Assembly: GCA_036346375.1 (NCBI GenBank)
Contig: CM070515.1
Span: forward strand, 5,850,423-5,914,422
DNA from: Guadua angustifolia
Lineage: Eukaryota; Streptophyta; Magnoliopsida; Poales; Poaceae
Length of the DNA stretch: 64,000 nt
Direction of reading: 5' to 3'
Part shown: piece by piece, positions 1 through 11,963 of the stretch
How positions within the stretch are numbered: the stretch's first letter is position 1
Layout of the letters: every line of letters begins with the position of its first letter
The notes under the pieces: model-generated
The model's input: the letters and a program-made list of their open reading frames with translations, nothing else
What the model was told of the DNA's origin: nothing
The model's database searches: none
Position numbers and translations under genes: made by a program

Positions 1-53
1 TCCTGCACACTCGTTGCTGCATTAATTTTCAGAAGGATTCTAGCTATATATAC

Positions 54-879
54 ATGGAGTTGCTAGGCTTGCTAGTTCTCGCCGTCGCCGCCGTGATCGA
101 GCTGGCCGGCGCCGACTCCGGCTGGAACAGCGGCCGTGCGACGTTCTACGGCGGCAACGACGCCTCAGGCACAATGGGTAAGCCACAAATGGAGAAGGTT
201 TAATTAGAGCGCTCATTTCAGCTATTAATTACAAGTAATATTTGCGATGTACGTGGTGTGTGCAGGAGGAGCGTGTGGGTACGGCAACCTGTACAGCGCG
301 GGGTACGGGAAGAACACGGCGGCGCTGAGCACGGCGCTGTTCAACAACGGGCAGAGCTGTGGCGCTTGCTTCGAGATCCAGTGTGCCGGCGGGGGCAGCT
401 GCCTGCCGGGCTCCGCCGTCGTGACGGCTACCAACTTGTGCCCGCCCAACTATGCGCTCCCCAACAACGACGGCGGGTGGTGCAACCCGCCGCAGCCGCA
501 CTTCGACCTCGCCGAGCCCGTGTTCGCGCAGATCGCCCAGGCCCGCGCCGGCGTCGTGCCCGTCCAGTACAGGCGTGTGGCGTGCACCAAGAAGGGCGGC
601 ATCCGGTTCACCATCACCGGCCACTCCTACTTCAACCTGGTGCTCGTCACCAACGTCGGCGGCGCCGGCGACGTGACGGCGGTGTCGGTGAAGGGGTCGC
701 GGACGGGGTGGCAGTCCATGAGCCACAACTGGGGCGCCAACTGGCAGAACGGCGCCCTGCTCGACGGCCAGCAGCTATCGTTCCTGGTCACCACCAGCGA
801 CGGCCGCGCCGTCACGTCCACTGACGTCGCTCCCGCCGGCTGGACCTTCGGCCAGACCTACACGGGCGGCCAGTTCTAG
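54..879 (+). CDS. Alpha-expansin, two exons (54..177, 266..879)
   Basis: Encodes a 245-residue secreted protein of the alpha-expansin (EXPA) family, which loosens cell walls non-hydrolytically at acid pH during growth. The spliced product opens with a hydrophobic signal peptide (about residues 1-20). A GH45-like domain follows, with the ATFYGG...GTMGGACGYGNLY block, many Cys residues, the alpha-type GGWCNPP insertion and the HFD motif at residues 120-122. A C-terminal CBM63-like domain ends in WTFGQTYTGGQF. Length matches the usual ~250 aa. The intron is 88 bp (178..265, GTAAG donor, GTGTGCAG acceptor) and splits the glycine codon after residue 41, a position I know as conserved in EXPA genes. 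The ATG at 54 is chosen because it gives a normal signal peptide in frame. Only 53 bp of upstream sequence is present, so the promoter is outside the window. No frameshift or missing hallmark was seen. The paralogue cannot be named. Confidence 0.95.
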
Positions 880-1484
880 CCGGCCGTTTGACCGCCGGCG
901 GCAGATTCGATCTGTACGTAGCGCGCGTGTCGCACCGGTGGAGGGCTCTGTTTTGAAGTAGCTGTCCCCGGAGTGGCAAAGTCTGTGCTGTTGTGGTGTG
1001 GTTACGTACTGCTGGGTTGCCGTTTTTGCTACCTGCAAGGCGTGCTCACATTCGCCGCCCGTTCAAGAGGCGTCTCAAGGAGTTTCTACTTTTGGTAGGC
1101 GTACTTTGCAGGGAACGATGCTCTGTTTTGAGCTCGGAAATTAAGTAATGGCTGTCTGTGGTGATGAGGACAATGGCTCGTCACCCGCCCATGGTATCAA
1201 ACCAATGGTCATGTATCTTTGCATGCTTCAATTAATGGAGTGAGTTTGGTTTGGGTGCATGCAAGGATGGTGAACACACATTGTTTAAATGGAACCATCC
1301 CATTCTTAACGGTAAAATACAAACTTGAGAAATATTCTCTATAGATATTAAATCATTCTATTTATTCAAAATAATAGAACTAAATGTTACAGACCATCCC
1401 ATCCTATTTAAACTTATCCCACCAACCAAATACACTACAGTAAATTGTACTTGTCATATCTCTTTACTCTGAAATGGGGGCACA
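880..1484 (+). other. Expansin 3' UTR and downstream flank
   Basis: This is the stretch after the expansin stop codon. It is GC-rich for about 150 bp, then becomes AT-rich. It presumably holds the 3' UTR, but I see no clear AATAAA-type signal. No further gene is supported. Confidence 0.4.
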
Positions 1485-1832
1485 ATGGGTTAACAAAACC
1501 ACCGAAAACCATTTGAAAACCGCGGTTTTCGACTTTACCGTTCTGGTTCAAGATCCAAAACCGCTCTATAAACCGTTCTAATTAAAAAAAAAATTAAAAA
1601 TTTTGAAAAAAATTTTGTATGCGGTTTTTCGAAGAACATTCGATTAGTTGGGTCGGTTTTTCGTGAAAACCTAGCGGCTTTTCATGAAAAACTGCGGTTT
1701 TTTATTTTTTTTCAATTTTTAAAATATTTTTTATTTTTCAACCCTTCGGTTTTTGACGGTTTTTGAGTGATTTTTCGAGCGATTTTTGTGAAAACCGGTT
1801 CGGTTTTTCGTGGTACGGTTTTGTTAACCCTA
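1485..1832. mobile_element. Non-autonomous hAT-like element (GGGTTAACAAAACC termini)
   Basis: The ends are inverted: GGGTTAACAAAACC at the left and GGTTTTGTTAACCC at the right. The interior is full of AAAACCG/CGGTTTT stretches and has no coding capacity. Flanking GGGCACAA and AGGCACAT resemble a decayed 8-bp target duplication, so exact ends are uncertain by 1-2 bp. It has the same termini as the element at 33710, where the duplication is perfect. Confidence 0.7.
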
Positions 1833-2926
1833 GGCACATGTCCCCAGTAAAACTTACAATTACGTGTTGAGATTTATGAGAAGGTGCCCTCGTCAAAATT
1901 TTCGTCTGGGTCCATGACAGTCAGATGAATGATGGCCCGAGTACAAATACTAACAACAAATCTAAAGGTAAGATGTCACTGTAGTCCCCAAGGGAGAACA
2001 TACCATTCTAGCGTTTTTGAACATGGTGGCTTATTTTTCTTATATTTTAATAATAATATAATAGATAGATATGAGCAAGTTTCGCACGCGCGTGTGTATA
2101 TATAGAGAGGCAGGCTTGTGCGCTGGTCTCTGACCTTGAAATGTAGACGTAAGTTACTTCTAAAAACAGTGGTGAGCCAATGGCAGTTCTCTGAAAAACA
2201 GGTAGAACTAAACACTCTGTTATGTAAACTAGTCTACTGGCCCCACAATTGCATAGTTTAATGCAGTATATTACGATTTTACGCCATTCCAAATTTCAGA
2301 TTCTGTATTTTGTAATCTAAATTTGAACTTGGGAAACTTTATCAATTTCATATTTAATTATCAAATCTTATTTTTGAGATCTACCTCCCTACCAGTGAAA
2401 GAGAGCATTGAGAGGTGGGTCCATCGATAAAAGTAGACTCTTAAGTCTTAACCTCTGATTTAAATGTAGTGCTACATATTCCCATTTTTTCAAATTAATA
2501 GATCTCTAAACAACTAATGCATCTAAGCCATTAAAATGACGGTCCACCAATTAAGGGTCCAATGTTTCTTTTAAAAATTTCTAGCATATTTATTCCTTTC
2601 TCAGCAGCTCTAAAGGCTTCTTATGGACTTTCACTATATAATAAATATACAGAGGCGCCTATTCATAAGGTGAACATCGAATCAAAATAGTACTACGCAC
2701 ACACACATCCCAAAGCTAATCCAAAGGGCAGTCAGTAAAACCGACAAATAGTTAAGAAAAAAGGAGCAACTTAGGAATAGCAAGCCCATACTAATTGATA
2801 TGAACACTGTATGCTTTCGATTCGAATACGGGAATTTTTTTTTTATAAAAAAACACTTTCAACTTTAAATTGCTTTTCCAGCTTTCAACACAAAACTCCA
2901 GTGGTGACGCTTGCTTGCTGGAGGCC
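1833..2926. other. Intergenic, no gene seen
   Basis: AT-rich sequence with short homopolymers and a small TA/GA tract near 2096-2110. Open frames on the - strand here have no recognisable domain or codon bias. No RNA gene or complete repeat was recognised. Confidence 0.4.
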
Positions 2927-2934
2927 GTTGTTGG

Positions 2935-3549
2935 CAGGGATGGAAATCGGATGCGGCGGGTACGGGTAATGTCTGTCTATATTCATACCCGCAAATCAAA
3001 ATCTCCTCTATGGGTATATCCGCGAAGGGTCGCGGGTGAATAATCTCGCACATACCCGTCACCTGCAGGTACCCGATATCCACGAATATACCCGTTTATC
3101 CGCCACCATCAATAATCTTTCTAACCAAATAACACTAGGAGCTAATGAGCTATAGTACTAATACAATTCTTTTGATGAAATTATGGGTGTTAGCTACATT
3201 CTATGGATTGAAGAATGATTATCAATGATTCAAAATTTTAAATGTACATAAGAATAAGAATTAAAATAACATATAGATGCTCAAACTCAATAATTACTGA
3301 AATTAAGTACCACAAATTGGGGATCAAAGGACCAGTTGGACGTCTGTTCTAGCCCATATATCAATAAAAGGTGGCGGGTAATCGGGTGGAACGGGTACGG
3401 GTGAAGCTCTCCCATACTACCTGTTTGCCCGTCGAGTAAAGTTTGGCTCTTATAAACATATCCGCGGGTAATAAAAGAGGAGCTTACCCACCTCTATTAG
3501 GGTTTTTACCCGCGGGTACACGGGTAATCGAGTAAGATTGCCATCCCTA
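2935..3549. mobile_element. Non-autonomous hAT element with 8-bp target duplication
   Basis: A 615-bp element that begins CAGGGATGG and ends CCATCCCTA. It is flanked on both sides by the perfect 8-bp duplication GTTGTTGG (2927..2934 and 3550..3557), which is diagnostic of hAT insertion. Subterminal sequence is rich in CGGGTA/TACCCG motifs in both orientations. There is no transposase frame, so it would need a helper. Confidence 0.9.
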
Positions 3550-3700
3550 GTTGTTGGTGACGGTAGGCGGAAGTTAATGTGCGGCTGATTTCACGGCGCC
3601 GAGTTGCTCCATCTTTGCTGCCGGATCGACTAGTTCATTCTCCAAGCGCCCGTGCGAAATCCGGTGCAGAGAATCCTCCGTATCCGAAGATTACTAATAA

Positions 3701-3911
3701 GAGTGTGTTTGGTACAGTGGATCTGGTGGAGCTGGGCATTCCTAACTTCACTAAATCTGTAGAGCTGGAACTATTGGTACATTAAGAGTGTTTATATAGA
3801 TCATTTTATTTACATTTTAAACTAAAAAAATAAACTTAATTCACTTTATTTTAGTCTACAAATTTCAGATCTCAGATAGAGCTAAGATCTAGAGCTCTAC
3901 TAAATAGGGCC
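3701..3911. mobile_element. PIF/Harbinger (Tourist-like) MITE, copy A
   Basis: A 211-bp element flanked by TAA on both sides. The right end reads TAGGGCC and the left GAGTGTGTTTGG. It contains the family core of AACTTAATTCACTTTATTTTAG and a CATTTTAAACTAAA block, in the opposite orientation to copies B, D, E and F. It is non-coding. Confidence 0.8.
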
Positions 3912-3914
3912 TAA

Positions 3915-6469
3915 TAAATTTTTTTATTGAATTGCATCGCATCAATCGTTGAATCTCTCGTGGATGCGCCCGGTGCTAGTTAAACCAAAACCTGATTAGC
4001 TGCATTGTTTAATTAATTCATGCGATTTCAAATCCGGGTTTTAGATTATATAAATGGATATGAATCCTTGCAGGATTTCATATATGTCGTACATCGACAA
4101 ACAGGATACAAGAGAGACATGGACGTCAGCCGACCGATGGGCCAATGTCTGTGAGAGGGTAGATTGACGAGTCATTCATACAGGTTCAAGCGCTAATGAG
4201 GGTGCCCTACTCACATTGGTATGCCTCTAGACTCGGGGCAGAGGAGGTGCCTCCTTGCTCGAGAGTGAACTCGAGGACACACTGATCTATGTATATTTTG
4301 TATTATATTAAATTTCTTCTTACAAGTGAGGGTTACAGAAAACTTTTATAGATGCTTAGCCTAATACACAATACTACTATACCCTTAATAGGGTGACTTA
4401 AGCGTAGGTATCTTCGTCATTTCTCGAAGATGATAGTGGATCCCACGTCATCACTCTTAAAGTAGACCTTGATTCCAGTTCCACGAGGAGTCTCGAGGCT
4501 TGGGGCCTCCATCAGTGGCCAATCTCGTTGGGATCATAAAACTTAGTCACCTCACTCATCAGTTAATACTAAACAAGATGAGGATGTCTCTCTATCTCAA
4601 TGGACGTTCAAGGAGGCACCATGGTGGATTGGGAGTTGAGCTTACGCTTTGTAGACAGAAACTGCACAAAATGTCCTGAAGGACTAAACACCGCGCCACG
4701 TAGCCTCGGTAGAGAGTTGGCAGAGCGTGATTTCCTCCAACAAGATCAGAAATATATACAAGCATTCAAGTGAAAAAAAAAAATTGGCAGCGGTTGGATC
4801 TGGACCAGCTCAAGAACGCATGGCATGACACCAGGAATGTATTCAATGTATGAATGATGCATGCATGCTATTATCGTATCGGCCCTTCTCTCATAGTCCA
4901 TGCGTGCTATTCTAAGCCCGGCTTCAAAAAATTCATTTATTATTATTTTCGAACAAACAATTAATTCCACTTATTTTTCAGAATACAATATGGTTTTCTC
5001 ATGTCTATCAGGCTTTATTATGTGGGACACGCATAAGAAATTTGGGAAAAACCCTTACCTTGCGAAAGAGGAGCGAAAAAGAAAAGAAAAAGGCGCGATA
5101 AATGATGGGCCAATAAAAAAAATGGAAAAAGTTTAATGGGTTGGACGGCCCAGATCATTGGCTGTCATATTTTTACGGGCCATGGAGAAAAATAGGCCTA
5201 AACACGAGATGGCCGAAAGGCCCATATCAGAGGTCTAGGAATTTTGTGGGCCGTGAAGAGGATGGGTAGCTTTCTGCATATTAACAATTTAACACAGTAT
5301 ATAATAATAAGTTCAGAAAAAAAGTGCTCTGCACAATGTCCAAGAAGTAAGCTCCATGCATGGCATGGGTGAGCTCGTTCAGCCTTCGTTTGGGTGGATT
5401 TACTGGATGCTACGGTTTCGACCCTATTCATGCATGTGGATATATTTTAGCTCAAGATCCCGTGCGAACCATGCCGGAATCCTACTCCGATGACGAATCC
5501 ATTTGCATGATGCCAGCGTATATATCCATGTATCTCGTCCGAATCCTGAGACTAGCAAAGGCTGATGAAACTTGCTTACAACTTGCTGGACCACTCGTCG
5601 TTTCCCAGCCGGCGCGTGCCCTTCTTGTTAGTTTCTTTTCTTTCCTATCCATCGCACCGGTACGTAGCTGCTCTGCATGTTTTTGTGAAAAAAATAGCCT
5701 GAAGTCGTCACTCGTGATGCCGATCGATCGGGGACAGGAGACAGGCCAAATCGGTCAGACAGATCTCTACCTGCTGCATACATGCATGAAACCCTAGTCA
5801 TGTCACCACTGCCCTTGATGCATATATTCCATGTCACAGGATATATATTCCAACAAAGACGTGATCACAGGGTTGAGATGCGCGTTACATGCTTTGGTTT
5901 TCTCCGGGCTCCAGACAAATCTTGTGACTCCATCAATGGACAAGTTTTACCAACTCGATCAAGCTGTATATGTGCGTACGTGTGGTCTCAGTTTTAACTA
6001 CAACTACGCACCATCAAGGAGGAAAATAGTTATATAATGTTGATTACATCAATTAAGTCGATCTATATATTCTCCTTCCAACTTTTGTGATGTATTCATA
6101 ACAGCACTAATTACATCATTCCGCCAATCTTTCGATATTAATTAGTAATTCCATAACAAAATACCAGTACTGAAGTTATCACCAATGCTAAAGATTTGAT
6201 TAAGCTTGTTCACGCCTATGGCTATCGGCCAAAGCCACTTTAATTAGGGATATAATTCATACTATACCACTCTATTTATTGTCATCTCAGGAAATACCAC
6301 CCGACGTCCGTGTCTAATCAGTGTCACATGCAAACAATTGGTCGGAGCCCCACTTGCACCGTTAGAGTCCAAACCCCAACTTTGCAGTACATATTAATGG
6401 TAATATTAAGCCCGTAATGACATGTATTTACGTTAACCACGCACCGGATGGCCACTAACATAATCGCTC
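3915..6469. other. Intergenic, possible old LTR debris, no gene supported
   Basis: About 2.5 kb without a supportable gene. Part of it (about 4190-4750), with repeated GAGG/CCTC and CTCGAG motifs, looks like degraded retroelement sequence, but no LTR ends or target duplication were found. The longest frame (5360..5797, 145 codons) has no recognisable domain and a composition unlike the two real genes. Confidence 0.35.
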
Positions 6470-6472
6470 TAA

Positions 6473-6724
6473 GGTCCTGTTTGGCAGATCTCTAGATCCC
6501 AGCTCCACCTCAGACCTGAAGATTGTAGGCTAAAATAAAGTGAATTAAGTTTATATATATATTTAATTTAAAATGTAAACAAGATGACCCCACCTAAACA
6601 CTCTTAATGTACCCATATATAGCTCCAGCTTCATAAATTTCTAAAGCTAGAAATGCCCTGAGAAATACACTGCTCCATCAACTCTACGAAATTTAGTGGA
6701 GGTGGAGTGATGCCAAACACCCCC
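6473..6724. mobile_element. PIF/Harbinger MITE, copy B
   Basis: A 252-bp element starting GGTCCTGTTTGGC and ending GCCAAACACCCC. TAA flanks both ends (6470..6472, 6725..6727). It shares with copy D the core AGGCTAAAATAAAGTGAATT and the AAATGTAAACAAGATGA block. Confidence 0.85.
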
Positions 6725-7109
6725 TAAATTGGAGCGCATTGGCGTCAATTTTTGTCCTCCTGACAGATTGATATATAGATTAGGTAGACAGAATATATGG
6801 TATGTAGATACCTTCCTGGCAGTGGGAGCGTATAAAGCAGGAATTAACTACGTACTCTTGAAATAGGATAACAAGAACTCCCATATATTCCTCTTAATTC
6901 CGTTGTACTAATTAAGAGTCACTTCAAGGTAGATGTGTTGTTCTGTACCGTGAAATCTAGTTAGTTTGGGAAACCTTTATATAATTTCAGTAAAATTGTG
7001 TTGCTATATATATAGCTTAAAAAAACGTTTTCAACTAATTACCGTGACGTCCAAAACTATAAATAAATAAGCGCTTTTCAAAAACCACCGTAATACTAAA
7101 CGGGGATTA

Positions 7110-7130
7110 AATACATACATACATACATAC

Positions 7131-7214
<84 letters not shown>
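7110..7214. repeat. Compound microsatellite (ACAT)n then (AT)n
   Basis: About five ACAT units are followed by roughly 39 AT units. The open frame across it, made of Tyr-Ile repeats, is an artefact of the microsatellite. Confidence 0.97.
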
Positions 7215-7217
<3 letters not shown>

Positions 7218-7487
7218 GAAAAACTTTTTTATTATTATTATCATCTCTTCTAGCTTGACATTCAGATCAGGTAACCCGATCTCTTGTTTTGTACTCTTGC
7301 TTAATTCACTCATTCTCCCAGTAGCATCGGAAGCCAAATAATGCAAGAGCCCATGTAGTATACGGATTACTGGTAGTATATACCACTCCATCAGTTTGTA
7401 GAAAAGGGTGGAAAATCTGTGATAAATGGTGAGAACAAAACCAATATCCTAAAACGATATTAAAAAAAGAACACGGAGGGAGTATAT
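7215..7487. other. Intergenic with a Stowaway-type end
   Basis: No gene seen. The sequence ACACGGAGGGAGTA near 7471-7484 is typical of one end of a Stowaway (Tc1/Mariner) MITE. The opposite end near 7387 (CTCCATCAG) is only a weak match, so a full element is not claimed. Confidence 0.3.
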
Positions 7488-7490
7488 TTT

Positions 7491-7719
7491 GGGCGTTTAG
7501 ATACTCTCCAGCCTCCACCAAAATCATGGAGTTAGTGGAGCAGGTATTTCTAACTCTAGAAATTCATGAGTTTCTGAGTCATAGAGACATTAAGAGTGTT
7601 TAGGTAGATCATTTTGTTTACATTTTAAACTAAAATATAAACTTAATTCACTTTATTTTAGATTATAAGTTTCAGATCTGAAATTTGAAGTTAGGAGTTG
7701 AGTTCTCCCAAAACAGGAC
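7491..7719. mobile_element. PIF/Harbinger MITE, copy C
   Basis: A 229-bp relative of copies A-F, in the same orientation as copy A, with the TTAATTCACTTTATTTTAGA core. It is flanked by TTT on both sides, a variant 3-bp duplication. The ends GGGCGTTTAG and CAAAACAGGAC are more diverged than in other copies. Confidence 0.65.
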
Positions 7720-7722
7720 TTT

Positions 7723-8613
7723 TATTTTTATGGCTGACTAAACTAGAATACGTACAATTTAACACCTATATATATGTAGCGCCTCTTCTATAGATACATA
7801 TATAATTAAGTGTTTCTATAAAATACCCTAAAGAATATAGAAGTGTTTTAATAAAACGTACGTCTCTTTATTATATATAGTGATGATGCGTAGGAGGACG
7901 CTTATGTGGCGTTTTAAAAAATATCTCTCCGACAGTGTAACGACACGAAAAAACACATCTACTATATTAAGAAAATGTCTCTTTCTGTGTTTGTAGTATT
8001 TCCTGCACATGTTGCACACGTATATGTAGCAAATTAAATGGCATTCCCCCAAGGCCCCAACTAATCTTAACCAACTTACTTTTGATATATATTAATTGTT
8101 CCGGACAATATATATATATACTCAATTATAATATTGTAACAGTTAAAAGAAGCGTGATTCAATTGATTAGGCTAAATAAATTAACACTCATATTGCGAAC
8201 TTATATATGATGGGGAAGAAACTTGAACACCGTGTTTTGCATATTCTAAGAAGCACAGTACAGTACACACTAATTGATTTAAGCAACAAAAAGAAGACAT
8301 AGACTAAGTGTCATGATGTGCTCGTACGGTTTATGGCGTTTCCCTGTGTGTGCTTGCCTTGTCACGTTACTGCTGCACGAACGAAAAGTTGAGTCTTTCC
8401 GACAATTTTGGTTAACAATCCTTTCAGATTAGGACGCTTTTATCACTAGAAGGCTACGGCCATGATACAACAATGAACAAACTATGCAACTTTAATTTCC
8501 CATGATATTCTCAGTATGTAGTGATGGAAGCTAGCTAGTCACATGACACATCCAGTGACAGCTAGCGTGCATGCATGTCCATGCATGATCACTAGAGAAT
8601 TGAATTAGCCAGG

Positions 8614-8675
<62 letters not shown>

Positions 8676-9299
8676 AGTTAATATTGCTTAATTTGTTTCT
8701 CCACATGACCACATCTGTAGCTTGCAGTAGTAGGCCGGCCGATCTATCTGCTTGCATGAGATGAGCTAGCCTTTTCCTTTAAAAGATGAAAGAAACACGC
8801 TTAAAATATGGAGTTGATGGTGATCAAATTAATTAAGCCACCTAGCTAATGGCAGTACACTAACAAACCAAAAGGACGGTCAAAAAGATCGAACGATGCC
8901 AGCAGATGCCACTGGCCTCCATCCTAGCTACAACCTAATTGAGAACTACTACTACTCCAGTACTAAAAAGCATCTATTGCATGCACTGCATGAGAATCAC
9001 CACCACTCTGCTTGTGCAAGCCTAAATCATCCATCACCTTTAATTTGCTCAAAGAATACATATATAGCATGCATGCATGCATCAGAGCCCCATTAGCATG
9101 TACTCCTAACTATATGCTAATTTACTAATTAGTAGTACATTACACGCTAGCTCTATGATCTGTAGGTGTCGTCCTTCAACATATATTTTTTGCAGGCTTA
9201 TCTCTCACTGATTCAAGCACTGGCTAACCGATCAGGAGCCAGAGGAAATTAAACGCAGTAATTCTTGACCTAAGAAAACACTACCACTTAGTTAATTAT
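7723..9299. other. Intergenic, no gene seen
   Basis: AT-rich DNA containing the microsatellite at 8618 and several GCATGCATG runs. The frames in it are short and unrecognised. Confidence 0.4.
8618..8671. repeat. (AT)n microsatellite
   Basis: About 27 uninterrupted AT units. Confidence 0.97.
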
Positions 9300-9519
9300 T
9301 TCCTACGTTCTTTTTTCAGACGGCGTTTTAGGATGTTTTGGTTCTATTCTCAAATAGATATCGTTTTAGGTTTTTGAGGTTGTGTTTTTCCCCAAGATCC
9401 CCCTATTAATTAACGTCAGAGTGACGAGGTGATGTCAGCATCTCACAAAATGAATCATTAATTACCACCTTGTTCTGTGTGTAAAGTGCTAAAACACCAA
9501 CTAAATACGAATGGAGGGA
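9300..9519. mobile_element. Degraded Stowaway-like MITE
   Basis: The right end reads GAATGGAGGGAG. Its reverse complement aligns over about 30 bp with the left end (TTCCTACGTTC...GGCGTTTTAGG). The TA target duplication is no longer clear. It is non-coding. Confidence 0.45.
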
Positions 9520-9689
9520 GAAAATGTGTGGACTCTTGCATAGGTTGGTACTTAAATTTTAGACCTCATAGAAATATTTTTCTTAATTAAACTTATTATA
9601 CTCCACTAGCTACCTCAACCCCACAAACTCACGTGCTAAGTTGTGTGTTACAATATTTATATGTACAGATCTCTAATTAACACATATCA

Positions 9690-9973
9690 GACACCAAAAA
9701 AAACGCTCTAAAGAGTTAGAAAACAACTTAAAAAATGTCTTTACACAACAAAAACATTAGGCGGATATATTAGAGAGTGTCTCAGAACATTTCTACAAGA
9801 TAAAAATTCTTCATGTGTCTCGCAAACGACTGAAAACTGTCTCTAGCATTCAAAATTTTGGGGCGATTTTTAAGGTGCCTCTAAAAAGTACTTCTAGGCT
9901 ATAGAGCTACTATTTTAAATACCAATAAAAAGTCTCTAGAAAAACCGTCTCTACGGAGGGTTTTCTTGTGATG
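9690..9973. mobile_element. Possible CACTA-type fragment
   Basis: The right end, read on the - strand, is CATCACAAGAAAACCC, close to the CACTACAAGAAAA termini of many grass CACTA elements. Subterminal repeats related to GTCTCTA are present. No matching left end was found, so it may be truncated. Confidence 0.35.
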
Positions 9974-10112
9974 CAATTAATTAGCTTTTATGTTTAGGAC
10001 AAGCAATAAGCTTGTTGGTTCCATCGATCGTCAATGATAAGAGGGAATTTGATGAAATGATCACCAAAAGTAAAGGAAGGACTTAATCGATGATATATAT
10101 ATATTTCTATAC

Positions 10113-10375
10113 TCCTGAGAGTACATACTCCCACCTCTAATATATCACTTAAATGAATGTGTCATACTCTTTTATCACATTCGGTATACTTCAATAACAA
10201 TTCTAATATACTCCAATGTGACATAGTTGAAAATATTTTATCGAAGCGCTTTATTTCTGCTACATACACTTTTCTATACGTAAAAGAAGTGTATACACAA
10301 ATTATGCTATAAAAAGTGGATCATGACGAATTTTTTCATGAACTCACTTTGGAGTATCTTATAATTAGTATTATA
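10113..10375. repeat. Dispersed repeat, same family as the 34.9/35.4-kb inverted arms
   Basis: It shares a series of blocks with 35437..35668: GTACATACTC, TACTCCAATGTGAC, and a block around ACAAATTATG. It also matches 34878..35110 in inverse orientation. It is non-coding and probably a MITE arm. Ends were not defined by a target duplication. Confidence 0.5.
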
Positions 10376-11311
10376 GTATACTTAAAAGGATAAAGAGGTA
10401 TAACAATATCATGTTAACGGTATACTTAAAGTGGGAACACGTATTCCCAAGAGTATAGAACCATTACTCTAACCAACGTGCTCTGCCCTATCTTGATCAA
10501 TGCATCAACTTCCTTATAATGACAAACGCTATAAACAAAACGAATAAAACTCAATCGAAATAAAACATGTGATGGAACTAAAATCAAAGTTTGCCACAAT
10601 AATGTTTGCGTTAGCATTGTCATTTCCATCATTCGTACCACCTAAACAATGCAGATAAGAGTTTAGTTTCCGCTAACTTCTGTGGAAGCCAAGTAGGACC
10701 GAAAGGTACACACATCTAATTCTCACTCTAACCTTCCAAAATAATGATATATAGTTAAGGCCTACCAAATAAAAATCATCATACGGAATTGAGATGACTC
10801 CCATGGTGGGGTCATGCTTTAATACAACAACTAGCTAGCTAGCTGTATAAAATGATTACTACTGTTTAGTATATGCTAAATTTCTCCCATCTTCCTCATT
10901 CATGGTACTTATGTGGGAAAGTATCGATCCAATGCTAATTAACCCACCTCTTGGTGCTAACAAGAGGATTCTTATGAGCTTTTGGATGCAATTCTGGTGT
11001 CCTTGCCCGATAACAAGCACTAGCAGATTTTGAGTAATTACTTGTGATGGTGGGAGTCTCACAAACGAGTTTTCTATCCACGAGGGGTTATTCACAAAAT
11101 GTCTACCTATGTCACTATATATGTGGCACTCAAGTCCCTGCACATCTGATCCGTCCAGGCCCATCATATTGGCTTTGCAATGTAGGTGATCAAATTCTAT
11201 ATATCTATTCTAACATTAGTGAAAATGGAATGTATGACCCCATGCATGCATCGTACTGTACCCCATCCCCATGTAATTAACAAAAGCTGGATGCTCTCTG
11301 AAAAATTATTC
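10376..11311. other. Intergenic, no gene supported
   Basis: Contains - strand frames of 71 and 102 codons (10426..10641 and 10859..11167). Neither shows a domain I recognise, and the sequence between them is closed by stops. It could be old transposon coding debris, but this is not shown. Confidence 0.3.
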
Positions 11312-11314
11312 TTA

Positions 11315-11960
11315 GGACCTGTTTGGTAGAGTTCTAGATTCTAGTTTCACCTGAGATCCGAAACTTGTAGGCTAAAATAAAGTGAATTAAGTTTATATTT
11401 TTGGTCTAAAATGTAAACAAGATGATCCATCTAAACACTCTTAGGGAGTGTTTGGGAGAGCTCTGCTCCTCAATTTTCAGCTTCACTCTAAATTCATGTA
11501 GCCAAACCCCAGCTCTACAGAACTCCGGCTTCAGAAAAAATGCGAATCTAGGGGGCTACTCCATGGTTTTTGTGGAGCTCCTCAAGGAGTACTCCAAGAA
11601 ACATCGTTTCGTACCTACTCGTGAAGTTCCTAGGTAATTACCCACCTTTGCCACTGGTTACACATATGAGGAAGTTCCTAGATAATTACCCACATTTGCC
11701 ACTAGTTCAACATCCAAGGGCATAAATGGGTATCCACACCAAAATCATCTATTTTTGAAGCTGGATCTAATTTGCAAGCCAAACACCTCCCTTCTCTACT
11801 TCAACTCTATGGTGGAGCTAGTGGAGTGAAGCTGATTTTTTTGGAGTGGAGCTCTCCCAAACAGCCCTTAATGTACTCATAGCTCCAACTTCACGAATCT
11901 GGTGAAGCTAGAATTTTTAGCCATGAATTTAGTGAAGCTGAAGCCCCGCCAAACACACCC
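11315..11960. mobile_element. PIF/Harbinger MITE, copy D, interrupted by a nested MITE
   Basis: The left end is GGACCTGTTTGGTAGAG and the right end CCAAACACACCC. TTA flanks both sides (11312..11314, 11961..11963). The element is split at its internal ACACTCTTA by the 424-bp insertion at 11444. Removing that insertion and one TTA restores a ~220-bp element of normal family structure. Confidence 0.9.
11444..11867. mobile_element. Nested Tourist-like MITE inside copy D
   Basis: It starts GGGAGTGTTTGGGAGAGCTC and ends GGAGCTCTCCCAAACAGCCC, which are inverted repeats. TTA at 11441..11443 and 11868..11870 is the 3-bp target duplication. The empty site TTAATGTACTCA is seen in copies F1 and F2. The interior holds a ~55-bp direct duplication around GAAGTTCCTAG-ATAATTACCC. 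Confidence 0.9.
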
Positions 11961-11963
11961 TTA

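Noticed and set aside
42..53. TATATA directly before the expansin ATG as a TATA box
   Set aside because: It lies only a few bases from the start codon, which leaves no room for a transcription start and leader.
5360..5797. 145-codon open frame on the + strand
   Set aside because: No recognisable domain, no splice or promoter context, and overlapping frames on both strands of similar length.
7107..7391. Frame with a long Tyr-Ile repeat
   Set aside because: Artefact of the AT microsatellite.
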